A stretch of DNA of 8,166 nt from Chitinophagaceae bacterium (GCA_021323155.1 JAJTCI010000092.1:1-8166), one strand, 5' to 3'. Numbered from the stretch's first letter, positions 1 through 6,716 are shown. Numbers and translations: made by a program. Notes: generated from the sequence alone by a model not told the origin.

Positions 1-560
1 CTGAAAAGAGAAAAATAGGTTTGTAACAGGGGCCGTGGGTTAGATACCGTGTAGATCACCATGCTGATAAAAAATATGCTGATCAGAACAAAGCTGATGA
101 TCGTAATTGAATAATTGCCGACACTCATCAGCGTTTTTGGTACAGATGGCACCCATTGCGAGAGTTGGATACCATTCTGCTGGATGTCCTTACTGATCTC
201 AGGATAATTCTTAAACCATCCTGCCACGATCGCCGAAATATTGTTGGCGTATGCCGGAAGGTTATTCACGAGCAAGGTTAATTGCTCGCTGATAATTGGG
301 ATGACCAGCCAGGCTAATAAAATAACAACGAGGAATATCGCCGAAAACACGATCACGCATGCCCAGCCTCTTTTGATTCCCCTTTTTTCCAGGATGGCGA
401 CAGGCGTGTTGATAACTAAGGCCAGGATCAACGCGAAGAGGATGAGCAACAGTACGCTGGCGGTGGTATAGAGAAACCAGAGCAAAGCTACCATCGCTGC
501 TGCAAAGGCAATCGCCCTGACCAGTGTTTTGTACAAGCTATCCGTGGAAGAAACCGCCAT
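1..560 (-). CDS. AI-2E family transporter (UPF0118/PerM-like), C-terminus cut off by window edge
   Basis: The minus strand reads open from an ATG at 560-558 to the window edge, giving 186 residues of an integral membrane protein. Hydrophobic segments lie at about residues 15-31, 33-51, 66-90 and 149-171. Between the second and third is the pattern INTPVAILEKRGIKRGWA (50-67), and the third ends in WLVIPIISEQL (84-94). This layout (a helical pair, a short basic loop with E-K-R-G, a third helix ending in P-x-x-x-E-Q, then a long soluble stretch before the next helix) matches the N-terminal half of the AI-2E transporter family (PF01594), whose full members are about 340-380 residues. The family is named after TqsA of E. 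coli; other members are linked to ion antiport, so the substrate cannot be inferred. The gene begins 26 bp after the uvrA stop on the same strand, so co-transcription is likely. No ribosome binding site is visible, as usual in Bacteroidota. Confidence 0.85.
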   Translation of the reverse strand, partial: MAVSSTDSLYKTLVRAIAFAAAMVALLWFLYTTASVLLLILFALILALVINTPVAILEKRGIKRGWACVIVFSAIFLVVILLAWLVIPIISEQLTLLVNNLPAYANNISAIVAGWFKNYPEISKDIQQNGIQLSQWVPSVPKTLMSVGNYSITIISFVLISIFFISMVIYTVSNPRPLLQTYFSLF

Positions 561-571
561 CTGCTGAAGTT

Positions 572-587
572 AGCTGATTTTTCAGCT
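572..587 (-). other. Small hairpin in the uvrA / AI-2E transporter spacer
   Basis: A perfect 6-bp inverted repeat (AGCTGA, loop of four identical bases, TCAGCT) overlaps the last base of the uvrA stop codon and fills much of the 26-bp spacer before the transporter start. On the transcribed minus strand it is not followed by a U tract, so it is not an intrinsic terminator. It could slow or process the transcript between the two genes, or be chance. The stem is short and AT-containing, so stability would be low. Confidence 0.3.
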
Positions 588-3445
588 CATAAAAATTTCC
601 CCGTATAACTCTGTTTGACTTTTTTCAGGTCTTTGGGCACACCTTCAAACACCAGGTTGCCGCCGGCATCGCCCGCTTCAGGTCCCAGGTCGATCACCCA
701 GTCGGCGCTACGAATCACGTCGGTGTTGTGTTCTATGACGATCAATGAATGTCCCTGCGCGATCAACGCGTTGAAAGAGGTGAGTAGTTTTTTAATATCG
801 TGAAAATGCAGGCCGGTCGTCGGTTCATCAAAAATGAAAAGGATATGGCCTGCACCTTTCCCTTTCCCCAGGAAACTTGCGAGCTTCACACGTTGCGCCT
901 CGCCACCGGATAAAGTATCGGAGGACTGTCCTAGTTTTATGTATCCCAGGCCTACGTCCTGTAAGGGCTGGATGGCCTTACTCAGGCCTTTCTCCGCCTT
1001 GAAAAACTCGATCGCTTCATCCACGCTCATTTCAAGTACGTCGTAAATGCTTTTACCATTGTACTGCACTTCCAGCACTTCTTCTTTGAATCGTTTGCCG
1101 CCGCATACTTCGCAGGTCAGGTGCACGTCGGCGAGGAACTGCATTTCCACTACCTGTTCTCCTTCACCCTTACAGGCATCGCAGCGGCCACCGTCCACGT
1201 TAAAAGAAAAATGCTTTGCCTGGAACCCGCGCATTTTAGACAGGGGTTGTTTGGAAAAGGCGTCTCGGATCTCGTCGTATGCTTTTATGTAGGTGACCGG
1301 GTTGCTTCGTGAAGATTTACCGATGGGGTTCTGGTCAACCATTTCCACTTGCGAGATATAATCAATATCCCCTTCGATCGATTTATGAAAGCCTACCTTC
1401 TCGCCCACATCGCCCTTGAGTTTTTTGAGCGCTGGATACAGTATCTGTTTAACGAGGGTGGTCTTGCCGCTACCGCTTACACCGGCCACTACGCAAAGGA
1501 GATCAAGCGGGAATTCTACGCTGATGTTTTTAAGATTATTGTGGCGTGCTCCGTCCACCTTAATGCTGCGGTTCCATTTCCGGACAGTCTTTGGCGGGGC
1601 GATGGTGTATTCACCGTTCAGGTACTTTCCCGTAAGGCTTCTTTCGTTCGCGACTATCTCATCGTAATCACCGGCGGCGATCACCTCTCCACCCAGGTGA
1701 GCGGCAAGGGGTCCCATATCGATAATATGATCAGCCTCGCGCATCATCATTTCATCATGTTCCACCACTACCACCGTATTGCCCAGGTCGCGCAGGGATT
1801 TCAATACTGAGATCAGCCTTTCGGTGTCGCGCGAATGCAGGCCGATAGAGGGTTCGTCAAGAATATATAGCGAGTCAGTGAGGTTGCTGCCAAGGCTACG
1901 CGTTAACTGGATGCGCTGGCTCTCTCCACCACTCAATGAATTTGCAAGGCGGTTCAGGGTCAGGTACCCGAGGCCTACATCGATCAGCGTTTGCAGGCGC
2001 TGGTGCAACTCCAACAAAAGCCTCTTGGCGACCTGGTAGTCGTTTGGTGAGAATTGAAGTCCGTCAAACCATGCTTTCAGGTCCTTCACCTGCATCTCGC
2101 ATAACTCGCCGATATGCCTGGCGTGCACTTTCACGTATAGCGCTTCTTTCCTGAGGCGGTACCCCATGCAGTCGGGACAGAGCGTCCTGCCACGGTACCG
2201 GCTCTGCAATACGCGGTATTGCACCTTGTAGAGGTTTTGAGAGACCTCTTTAAAAAAGTCGTCGATACCATATACGACATCATCGCTGCCATGCCAGAGC
2301 ATCCGGTAATGTTGTTCGCTAAGATCGGCGATGGCGGTATGTATGGGAAAACCGGTCTTTTTTGAGGCCTTGACAAATTGTTCCCGCCACCAGCCCAGCT
2401 TTTCGCCCTTCCAGGGTGCTACCGCACCTTCGTAAACGCTGAGCCGTTTGTCGGGGATCACCAGGTCGGCATCTATACCCAATACCTGGCTGAATCCCTC
2501 GCAGGTGGGGCAGGCGCCAAACGGGTTATTAAAGGAAAAGAGATTGGGCACGGGCTCTTCGAACACCATACCATCCAACTCAAACTTATTACTAAAGTGC
2601 CTGGTTTCTTTTGTATCTATCTCGAGGAATATCTCGCCCTCCCCTTCATAGAACGCGGTACCGATAGAATCCGAGAGGCGGTGGATATCGTCTTCATCGA
2701 AATCTTTTACGACGATCCGGTCTACGAGGACGTAGGTGGTGGGTGTGTTGTTTGACGAGCGTTTCGCAGTTGATGAATTACCGCCTATTGCTGTCTTCAG
2801 GTTCTTATCATCCATTTCCAGCAGGTCTTCGATCCGTACGGGTTCCTGGGAAACGTACATCCTGGAAAAACCTTTCTGGAGCAGGATATTCAATTCCTCC
2901 CTCACCTGGCGATTGGCGTGTTGCTTAAAAGGCACAATAATAACTACCCGTGTTCCAGCGTTTAAGGCGCGGATAAATTGAACGACGTCATTTATATCGT
3001 CCTTTTTTACTTCCTGTCCGCTCACCGGTGAAATGGTTTTGCCCACGCGTGCGAATAGCAGTCTCAGGTAATCATATATCTCGGTCATGCTACCCACGGT
3101 GCTTCGGGGCGTACGGGTGATCACTTTTTGCTCAATGGCTATGGCGGGGCAGAGTCCTTTTATGTAGTCCACGTCGGGTTTTACCATACGAGCCATGAAC
3201 TGGCGCACATAAGCGCTGAGGCTTTCCGCGTAGCGTCTCTGCCCCTCCGCGAACAGGGTGTCTATGGTAAGTGAGGATTTACCACTTCCACTCACGCCCG
3301 TGACGACGATGAATTGATTCCTTGGGAATTCAACCGTTACATTCTTGAGATTATGAACCCGGGCTCCTTTTATGAGAATGGAGGCACCCGGACTTCCCGT
3401 CACCAACCCCTTGTCCTTCCTGGTCTTCGTAGTTTTACTAAGCAT
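587..3445 (-). CDS. uvrA: UvrA-family excinuclease ABC subunit A (Bacteroidota-type variant)
   Basis: This 952-residue protein covers the full UvrA length (E. coli UvrA is 940). UvrA dimers scan DNA for bulky lesions in nucleotide excision repair and load UvrB. First ATPase: Walker A GVSGSGKS at 50-57, ABC signature LSGGE at 504-508, Walker B YILDEPS at 527-533. Second ATPase: Walker A GVSGSGKT at 655-662, signature LSGGEAQ at 845-851, Walker B FIFDEPT at 870-876. The region between Walker A and signature I contains RRYAESLSAYVRQFM (70-84) and RTPRSTVGSMTEIYDYLRLL (111-130), followed by the segment that binds UvrB in the family, so this is not the UvrA2 class lacking that domain. The last zinc module is intact (C755, C758, C778, C781) and CPDC is at 423-426. 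Two CPxCG motifs usual in the family are absent: residues 139-143 read SPVSG and 288-292 read ELDGM-like sequence, leaving CPTC (312-315) without its partner pair. A low-complexity insert lies at about 221-236. The start ATG at 3445 gives a natural N-terminus. Many Bacteroidota carry two UvrA paralogues, so whether this is the main repair protein is undecided. Confidence 0.95.
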   Translation of the reverse strand: MLSKTTKTRKDKGLVTGSPGASILIKGARVHNLKNVTVEFPRNQFIVVTGVSGSGKSSLTIDTLFAEGQRRYAESLSAYVRQFMARMVKPDVDYIKGLCPAIAIEQKVITRTPRSTVGSMTEIYDYLRLLFARVGKTISPVSGQEVKKDDINDVVQFIRALNAGTRVVIIVPFKQHANRQVREELNILLQKGFSRMYVSQEPVRIEDLLEMDDKNLKTAIGGNSSTAKRSSNNTPTTYVLVDRIVVKDFDEDDIHRLSDSIGTAFYEGEGEIFLEIDTKETRHFSNKFELDGMVFEEPVPNLFSFNNPFGACPTCEGFSQVLGIDADLVIPDKRLSVYEGAVAPWKGEKLGWWREQFVKASKKTGFPIHTAIADLSEQHYRMLWHGSDDVVYGIDDFFKEVSQNLYKVQYRVLQSRYRGRTLCPDCMGYRLRKEALYVKVHARHIGELCEMQVKDLKAWFDGLQFSPNDYQVAKRLLLELHQRLQTLIDVGLGYLTLNRLANSLSGGESQRIQLTRSLGSNLTDSLYILDEPSIGLHSRDTERLISVLKSLRDLGNTVVVVEHDEMMMREADHIIDMGPLAAHLGGEVIAAGDYDEIVANERSLTGKYLNGEYTIAPPKTVRKWNRSIKVDGARHNNLKNISVEFPLDLLCVVAGVSGSGKTTLVKQILYPALKKLKGDVGEKVGFHKSIEGDIDYISQVEMVDQNPIGKSSRSNPVTYIKAYDEIRDAFSKQPLSKMRGFQAKHFSFNVDGGRCDACKGEGEQVVEMQFLADVHLTCEVCGGKRFKEEVLEVQYNGKSIYDVLEMSVDEAIEFFKAEKGLSKAIQPLQDVGLGYIKLGQSSDTLSGGEAQRVKLASFLGKGKGAGHILFIFDEPTTGLHFHDIKKLLTSFNALIAQGHSLIVIEHNTDVIRSADWVIDLGPEAGDAGGNLVFEGVPKDLKKVKQSYTGKFL

Positions 3446-3692
3446 CTGTTTGTTGATTGTACTATCCTATCCGTTCCGTATTTCGGTATTGTGCGGTTTC
3501 AGCTTAAAATCTCCATAATCTGTAAAAAAAACACCTCAGAAAGCTTGGAATTAAAAAGCAGCTGTATAATTTCAACCTCCCACAACGGGATTAAGCAGTC
3601 CATATTTTGGAATTTTACCAACTGTTTAACCCTGGGGGAAAAACCAAAACGAACCAAATATCCTAAATTTCGTGACCCGAAAAACCATTGCT
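3446..3692. promoter_or_regulatory. Divergent intergenic region between uvrA and the ECF sigma gene
   Basis: This AT-richer 247-bp stretch separates two divergently transcribed genes and must contain the promoters of both. On the plus strand a -7-like box is visible close to the sigma start (listed separately). On the minus strand I found no convincing TAnnTTTG box for uvrA. An A8 run lies at 3524-3531. I saw no LexA-like palindrome, although uvrA is SOS-controlled in some bacteria. Open frames crossing this region on the plus strand run out of uvrA antisense and show no protein-like features. Confidence 0.5.
3664..3671 (+). promoter_or_regulatory. Candidate -7 box of the ECF sigma gene
   Basis: TAAATTTC matches the Bacteroidota primary-sigma -7 consensus TAnnTTTG in all but the last base. 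It sits 21 bp before the ATG at 3693, giving a predicted leader of about 15 nt. No clear TTTG -33 box is seen at the expected distance upstream, so this is a moderate call from one half of the promoter. Confidence 0.35.
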
Positions 3693-4274
3693 ATGAAAAC
3701 ATTGCAGCCACTAACCGACACCCAACTTATCCGTGCCTTCCAGGATGGCAACACCGTAGCGCTCGAGGAGCTGGTGAACCGTTACAAGGACAAAATCTAC
3801 TCGTCCATCCTTTTCCTTGTAAAGGACAAGTACCTGGCCGAAGACCTATTCCAGGACGTATTTATCAAAGTAATTGACACCCTGCGGAATAACCGGTACA
3901 CCGAGGAAGGAAAGTTCCTACCCTGGGCGTTGAGGATCTCCCACAACCTCTGCGTGGATTATTTCCGCAAAGTTAAGCGCGCCCCCGCTATTAAGACCAG
4001 CGACAACAGGGACATATTCGAAGTGATCAACGTGCATGAAGATTCAGCGGAAAGCACCATGATGCAGGGCCAGAGCCACAACCGTATCCGCGCAATGCTG
4101 GACATGTTACCAGAAGAGCAGAAAGAAGTGATTGTACTGCGCCATTTTGCAGATATGAGTTTCAAAGAGATCGCCCAGGTAACCGACTGCAGTATCAATA
4201 CGGCGCTTGGCCGGATGCGTTACGGGCTGATCAACCTGCGCAAGCTGATGACCGAAAAGCAAATCGCATTATAA
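3693..4274 (+). CDS. ECF-type RNA polymerase sigma factor (sigma-70 family)
   Basis: The 193-residue product has the two-domain layout of extracytoplasmic-function sigma factors, which direct core RNA polymerase to specific promoters. Sigma region 2 spans about residues 23-96: ALEELVNRYKDKIY, then AEDLFQDVFIKV (49-60), the core-binding helix, then FLPWALRISHNLCVDYFRK (75-93), the -10 recognition part. Region 4 spans about 135-187, with LPEEQKEVIVLRHFADMSFK and a helix-turn-helix from about 155 to 180 for -35 recognition. The linker (97-130) is acidic and poorly conserved. I chose the ATG at 3693 over an in-frame GTG at 3672 because the GTG directly abuts a candidate -7 box and would lie upstream of the predicted transcription start. 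No anti-sigma or membrane sensor gene is adjacent: the next gene is convergent hpf and the upstream one is divergent uvrA. Control is therefore encoded elsewhere or is transcriptional. It is followed by a strong terminator. The regulon cannot be read from the window. Confidence 0.93.
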   Translation: MKTLQPLTDTQLIRAFQDGNTVALEELVNRYKDKIYSSILFLVKDKYLAEDLFQDVFIKVIDTLRNNRYTEEGKFLPWALRISHNLCVDYFRKVKRAPAIKTSDNRDIFEVINVHEDSAESTMMQGQSHNRIRAMLDMLPEEQKEVIVLRHFADMSFKEIAQVTDCSINTALGRMRYGLINLRKLMTEKQIAL

Positions 4275-4279
4275 ATTCC

Positions 4280-4330
4280 TGTCGTTTCTGCCGGCCTTCG
4301 GGTTTGCAATGGCGGCTGGCTGAAATGACA
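4280..4330. repeat. Long imperfect palindrome, REP-like intergenic element
   Basis: Two 17-nt arms (4280-4296 and 4314-4330) are inverted copies matching at 14 of 17 positions. In plus-strand RNA two of the three differences become G-U wobbles and one is a U-U mismatch. The 17-nt loop is 4297-4313. The arm ends TGTCGTTTC / GAAATGACA are close to the TGTCATTTC...GAAATGACA ends of short interspersed palindromes that I recall from Bacteroidota genomes. It starts five bases after the sigma gene stop and precedes the intrinsic terminator. No coding signal is present. It may be a mobile or REP-like repeat, a 3'-end RNA structure that protects the sigma mRNA, or both. Only the inverted repeat itself is directly seen. 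Confidence 0.5.
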
Positions 4331-4341
4331 ACCTATTTAAG

Positions 4342-4378
4342 GGAAAGCCTCTTCAGTTGAAGAGGCTTTCCTTTTTTT
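4342..4378 (+). terminator. Intrinsic terminator after the ECF sigma gene
   Basis: A perfect 14-bp inverted repeat (4342-4355 with 4358-4371) is followed directly by seven T residues (4372-4378). The formal two-base loop would open to about four to six bases in RNA. It ends plus-strand transcription from the sigma gene 68-104 bp after its stop codon. On the minus strand the stem is not followed by a T run, so it is less likely to stop hpf transcripts efficiently, although hpf ends only 8 bp from the T tract. Confidence 0.92.
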
Positions 4379-4385
4379 ATCTTGA

Positions 4386-4703
4386 TCAGGATACATCTTT
4401 TCCCTGCCAGGCATCCACTTTCTTCTCTTTTGCTTTCCGGAGCATGAACTGGAGTTTATTAACGGTAGCATCCACTGCCTGGAAGAAATCGCCGGCACCT
4501 TCTTTTACGAAGTGATCATTGCCAGGCACTTCCAGCCGGATCTCGCAAAAATGCACCTGCGTTGCCCTGTCGGGGCCCAGGAACATCACTACGTTAGCGC
4601 CGGTGATATGATCGCTGGGAGTTAATTTACCCAGTTTCTCCCGGACATAACTTTCCAATTCTTCGCCGGCTTTAAACCCAAGTGATTGTATCTGAATATT
4701 CAT
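4386..4703 (-). CDS. hpf: Ribosome hibernation promoting factor, short HPF/RaiA family
   Basis: The 105-residue product fits the short HPF/YfiA (RaiA) family, which binds the decoding centre of the 30S subunit and inactivates ribosomes in stationary phase or stress. It begins MNIQIQSLGFKAGEELESYV, with a beta strand and then a helix. The second half carries EIRLEVPGNDHFVKE (54-68) and the DFFQAVDATVNKLQFMLRK segment (72-90), followed by a basic tail, AKEKK. The strand-helix-strand-strand-strand-helix order and the A-x-D-x-x-x-x-K-L pattern are the family hallmarks. It lacks the C-terminal dimerisation domain of long HPF. The reading frame extends upstream to an ATG at 4805. I reject that start because the extra 34 residues overlap the divergent neighbour and resemble no HPF, and because a candidate -7 box lies between the two starts. 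Neighbours are convergent ecf sigma and a divergent hypothetical gene. Confidence 0.9.
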   Translation of the reverse strand: MNIQIQSLGFKAGEELESYVREKLGKLTPSDHITGANVVMFLGPDRATQVHFCEIRLEVPGNDHFVKEGAGDFFQAVDATVNKLQFMLRKAKEKKVDAWQGKDVS

Positions 4704-4713
4704 AGTCGCTTTT

Positions 4714-4721
4714 TGAAGATA
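4714..4721 (-). promoter_or_regulatory. Candidate -7 box of hpf
   Basis: Read on the minus strand this is TATCTTCA, close to the Bacteroidota consensus TAnnTTTG. It lies 10 bp before the ATG at 4703, which would give a very short leader. A TTGG sequence occurs about 23 bp further upstream, slightly far for a -33 box. The box supports the short start of hpf. It is a pattern match only. Confidence 0.35.
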
Positions 4722-4754
4722 TTGCACCATTTTCATACCAGCGACCAATTCCGC

Positions 4755-4762
4755 TATATTAG
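4755..4762 (+). promoter_or_regulatory. Weak candidate -7 box of the 278-residue hypothetical gene
   Basis: TATATTAG differs from TAnnTTTG at one position and lies 17 bp before the ATG at 4780. A TTTC sequence about 20 bp upstream could serve as a degenerate -33 box. If both this box and the hpf box are real, the two divergent promoters overlap within 76 bp. Confidence 0.25.
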
Positions 4763-4779
4763 TGAGTAAATAAATCAAG

Positions 4780-5616
4780 ATGACCGGCGAAATCGCAAGA
4801 GCCATTACGCTTGTAACCTATGGAACCGCGTTCCTGAAAGATGGCTACGACATTACCAGCCTCACCCTATCACACCCAAGTTTCACCTTTGAAAATAAGG
4901 TCGCATTTTATGTATTCAAGGAACCTTGGTTCGGCAAAGGGAAATGGGTTGAGTTTGCAGCAGATCCCATCAGCTGGCTGGGGAAATTAAAGAAAGATGG
5001 TTGCCGGGAGCTGCGTTTCGTTTTCGAGCCTGATAATACGATTATGTTGAACGATGCGGTTGTGCCGGATTATAAACTGGCAAGGTTTGTCGGCGGTGGT
5101 GGGCGGCGATTGCTGGAAGCGGTGTACGAGGGTTACGTAGATTACTGGACCGCGAAAGAGGAAGTGACCGCCCCGGAAGCTCCCGACCATCGTATCTGGA
5201 CGATCACCTATGGACGAGTGGCGACGCGGCAGGTAAAAACTGAAAGCCGGCCTGCCGACATCACCGATATCAGTGTGAGGCTTGCAACCATGCTGGGCGA
5301 GATACGCGACTTTGCAAGAAAAGAAGAAATGGACCCATGGGGAGATTATTTTGACCAGGCGTTGCAGGTGTTGAATGGTGTTGACCCGTTCGCGGCGATG
5401 CTAGACCGGCAGATCATGCCATTGGAAAATAAAGATCCGGCGTTGATACGCCTCCTGGCGGCTTCCGGGAAAGCCTGGTGCTTCGGTGGCATGGGGTCAT
5501 GGAATGATTTCTCTTTTGAAGAAGGAGAAAAAAAGGAAAGATATGAGTCGCTTAGCGCGGGCCTGTATTCTTTACTGATGGAAAGTTGCGTGGCGGTGGC
5601 AAACTACCGTGACTGA
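4780..5616 (+). CDS. Hypothetical protein, 278 residues, family not recognised
   Basis: I do not recognise a named family. The product has no signal peptide and no membrane segment, so it is probably cytoplasmic. The N-terminal third is rich in beta-prone and aromatic stretches (LTLSHPSFTFENKVAFYVF at 28-46; WVEFAADPISWLGKL at 56-70; LRFVFEPDNTIML at 78-90). A glycine-rich FVGGGGRR follows at 103-110. The middle (about 160-220) is helical and charged. The C-terminal part contains the most family-like block, LLAASGKAWCFGGMGSWND (225-243), followed by an acidic-basic stretch (EEGEKKERYE) and a last helix. The conserved-looking GGMGSWND segment may be a functional site, but no catalytic signature can be claimed. 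The ATG at 4780 is the first in frame and stands 76 bp from the divergent hpf start. The gene is followed after 48 bp by the EEP-domain gene on the same strand, so a shared transcript is possible. Confidence 0.8.
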   Translation: MTGEIARAITLVTYGTAFLKDGYDITSLTLSHPSFTFENKVAFYVFKEPWFGKGKWVEFAADPISWLGKLKKDGCRELRFVFEPDNTIMLNDAVVPDYKLARFVGGGGRRLLEAVYEGYVDYWTAKEEVTAPEAPDHRIWTITYGRVATRQVKTESRPADITDISVRLATMLGEIRDFARKEEMDPWGDYFDQALQVLNGVDPFAAMLDRQIMPLENKDPALIRLLAASGKAWCFGGMGSWNDFSFEEGEKKERYESLSAGLYSLLMESCVAVANYRD

Positions 5617-5664
5617 TAACCGTGTTTTGAATCAAAATTCCAGCGATTATCCGATCTTCATTGA

Positions 5665-6702
5665 ATGCTGTCAGCCCTTATTATACTCAGCTACCTGATG
5701 GTACTGATGGTTTTTGGATCTTTCATCAACAATAGCTACTGGCTTTTCAAAGCGCTTGAGTTTCCCCGCTTACAAAAGCTGTTCATTATTGTCATACTGA
5801 TTGCCGGGTGGGTATTGTACTGGCAGGTTTCAAGTGAAATCGATTACGTTGCAGCCAGCCTGCTGCTTTTCTCGGGAGGGTACCTTGTTTACAAGATATT
5901 TCCGTACACACCCCTTTTTCCTAAATCCGTAAAGGATGCACCGGGGGGTACAGAGGGAGACGAGATCAGGATATTCACCGCGAACGTTTTCCAGGATAAC
6001 CGTGCGTATGAAAGAATCCTTGCACAGATCAGGGAGATGAACCCGGACGTGGTGCTGTTACTCGAAACGGATGAAGCCTGGACCAACGCGATAAAAGCAC
6101 TGGAAACCGACTACCCCCACCAGTTGCTCCAACCGATGCCCAACACTTATGGCCTGGCTTTCTATAGTAAGTTAAAGATAGCCGAAGGGGGCGTGCGATT
6201 TATGGTGGAGAAGGATATTCCTTCTGTTGACGCGATACTTGAGTTGCGTTCCGGCAAGAGGATCCATGTCTGGGGTCTTCATCCAAAACCGCCCGTACCG
6301 AATGAGAGCATACGATCGGACGGGCAGGACAAAGAGTTGATGCAGGTGGCGCTGAAAGCGAAAAAAGAGAAGCTGCCGGTGCTGGTATTTGGCGACCTGA
6401 ATGATGTGGCGTGGAGTCATATCACCTTGTTGTTCGTAAAGGTCAGCGGGCTCCTGGATCCACGCCGCGGAAGGGGTTTTTACAATACATTTTCCGCGAA
6501 TCACTGGTTGATGCGATTCCCGCTCGATTATCTTTTTTGTTCAAAACACTTTGGCCTTGTGCAGATGAAACGGCCGGGCCATAATGGATCGGACCATTTC
6601 CCGATATTCATTCACCTCACATTGAATACTACAGAGAAAAATGACCGACAGCTGCACGCGGACAAGTCGGATGTGAAGGAAGCCAAAGAGATTGCATCGT
6701 GA
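5665..6702 (+). CDS. Membrane-anchored endonuclease/exonuclease/phosphatase (EEP) family protein
   Basis: The 345-residue protein has three predicted N-terminal membrane helices (about residues 1-20, 38-53 and 60-80), a short linker, and then an EEP fold (PF03372; DNase I, exonuclease III, phosphoesterase clan). The catalytic signature is complete: TANVF with N107, LLLETD with E134, WGLHPKPP with H206, VFGDLND with D244 and N246, LDYLF with D288, and GSDHFPI with D310 and H311. These residues bind a divalent metal and hydrolyse a phosphodiester or phosphomonoester. The short charged tail (320-345) is probably disordered. Topology is inferred: three helices with an N-terminus inside would place the catalytic domain outside the cytoplasmic membrane, which argues against a DNA repair role and for an envelope, lipid, or extracellular nucleic-acid substrate. 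It precedes the SGNH lipoprotein gene by 14 bp, indicating an operon. The ATG at 5665 is chosen because it starts directly at the first hydrophobic helix. Confidence 0.88.
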   Translation: MLSALIILSYLMVLMVFGSFINNSYWLFKALEFPRLQKLFIIVILIAGWVLYWQVSSEIDYVAASLLLFSGGYLVYKIFPYTPLFPKSVKDAPGGTEGDEIRIFTANVFQDNRAYERILAQIREMNPDVVLLLETDEAWTNAIKALETDYPHQLLQPMPNTYGLAFYSKLKIAEGGVRFMVEKDIPSVDAILELRSGKRIHVWGLHPKPPVPNESIRSDGQDKELMQVALKAKKEKLPVLVFGDLNDVAWSHITLLFVKVSGLLDPRRGRGFYNTFSANHWLMRFPLDYLFCSKHFGLVQMKRPGHNGSDHFPIFIHLTLNTTEKNDRQLHADKSDVKEAKEIAS

Positions 6703-6716
6703 GTTAAAAAGAAGAG

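Noticed and set aside
241..471. A 76-codon plus-strand frame near the left edge
   Set aside because: It is antisense to the membrane permease, whose reading frame is open across the region with consistent transmembrane segments.
572..587. Terminator between uvrA and the AI-2E transporter
   Set aside because: The 6-bp hairpin has no U tract on the transcribed strand, so it is recorded only as a small hairpin.
1349..1810. A 153-codon open frame on the plus strand, antisense to uvrA
   Set aside because: It lies wholly inside the conserved ATPase coding sequence, its translation has no domain-like pattern, and several similar frames occur along the same antisense strand, as expected from codon bias in uvrA.
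3672..3692. GTG start for the ECF sigma gene, adding seven residues
   Set aside because: The GTG directly abuts the candidate -7 box, upstream of the likely transcription start. The ATG at 3693 gives the usual ECF N-terminus.
3314..3877. A 187-codon plus-strand frame crossing the uvrA start and the sigma gene
   Set aside because: It overlaps two well-supported genes in the wrong frame, and its sequence changes character where it enters each one. It has no recognisable domain.
4704..4805. N-terminal 34-residue extension of HPF from an ATG at 4805
   Set aside because: It would overlap the divergent gene start, resembles no HPF N-terminus, and a -7-like box lies between it and the family-typical start at 4703.
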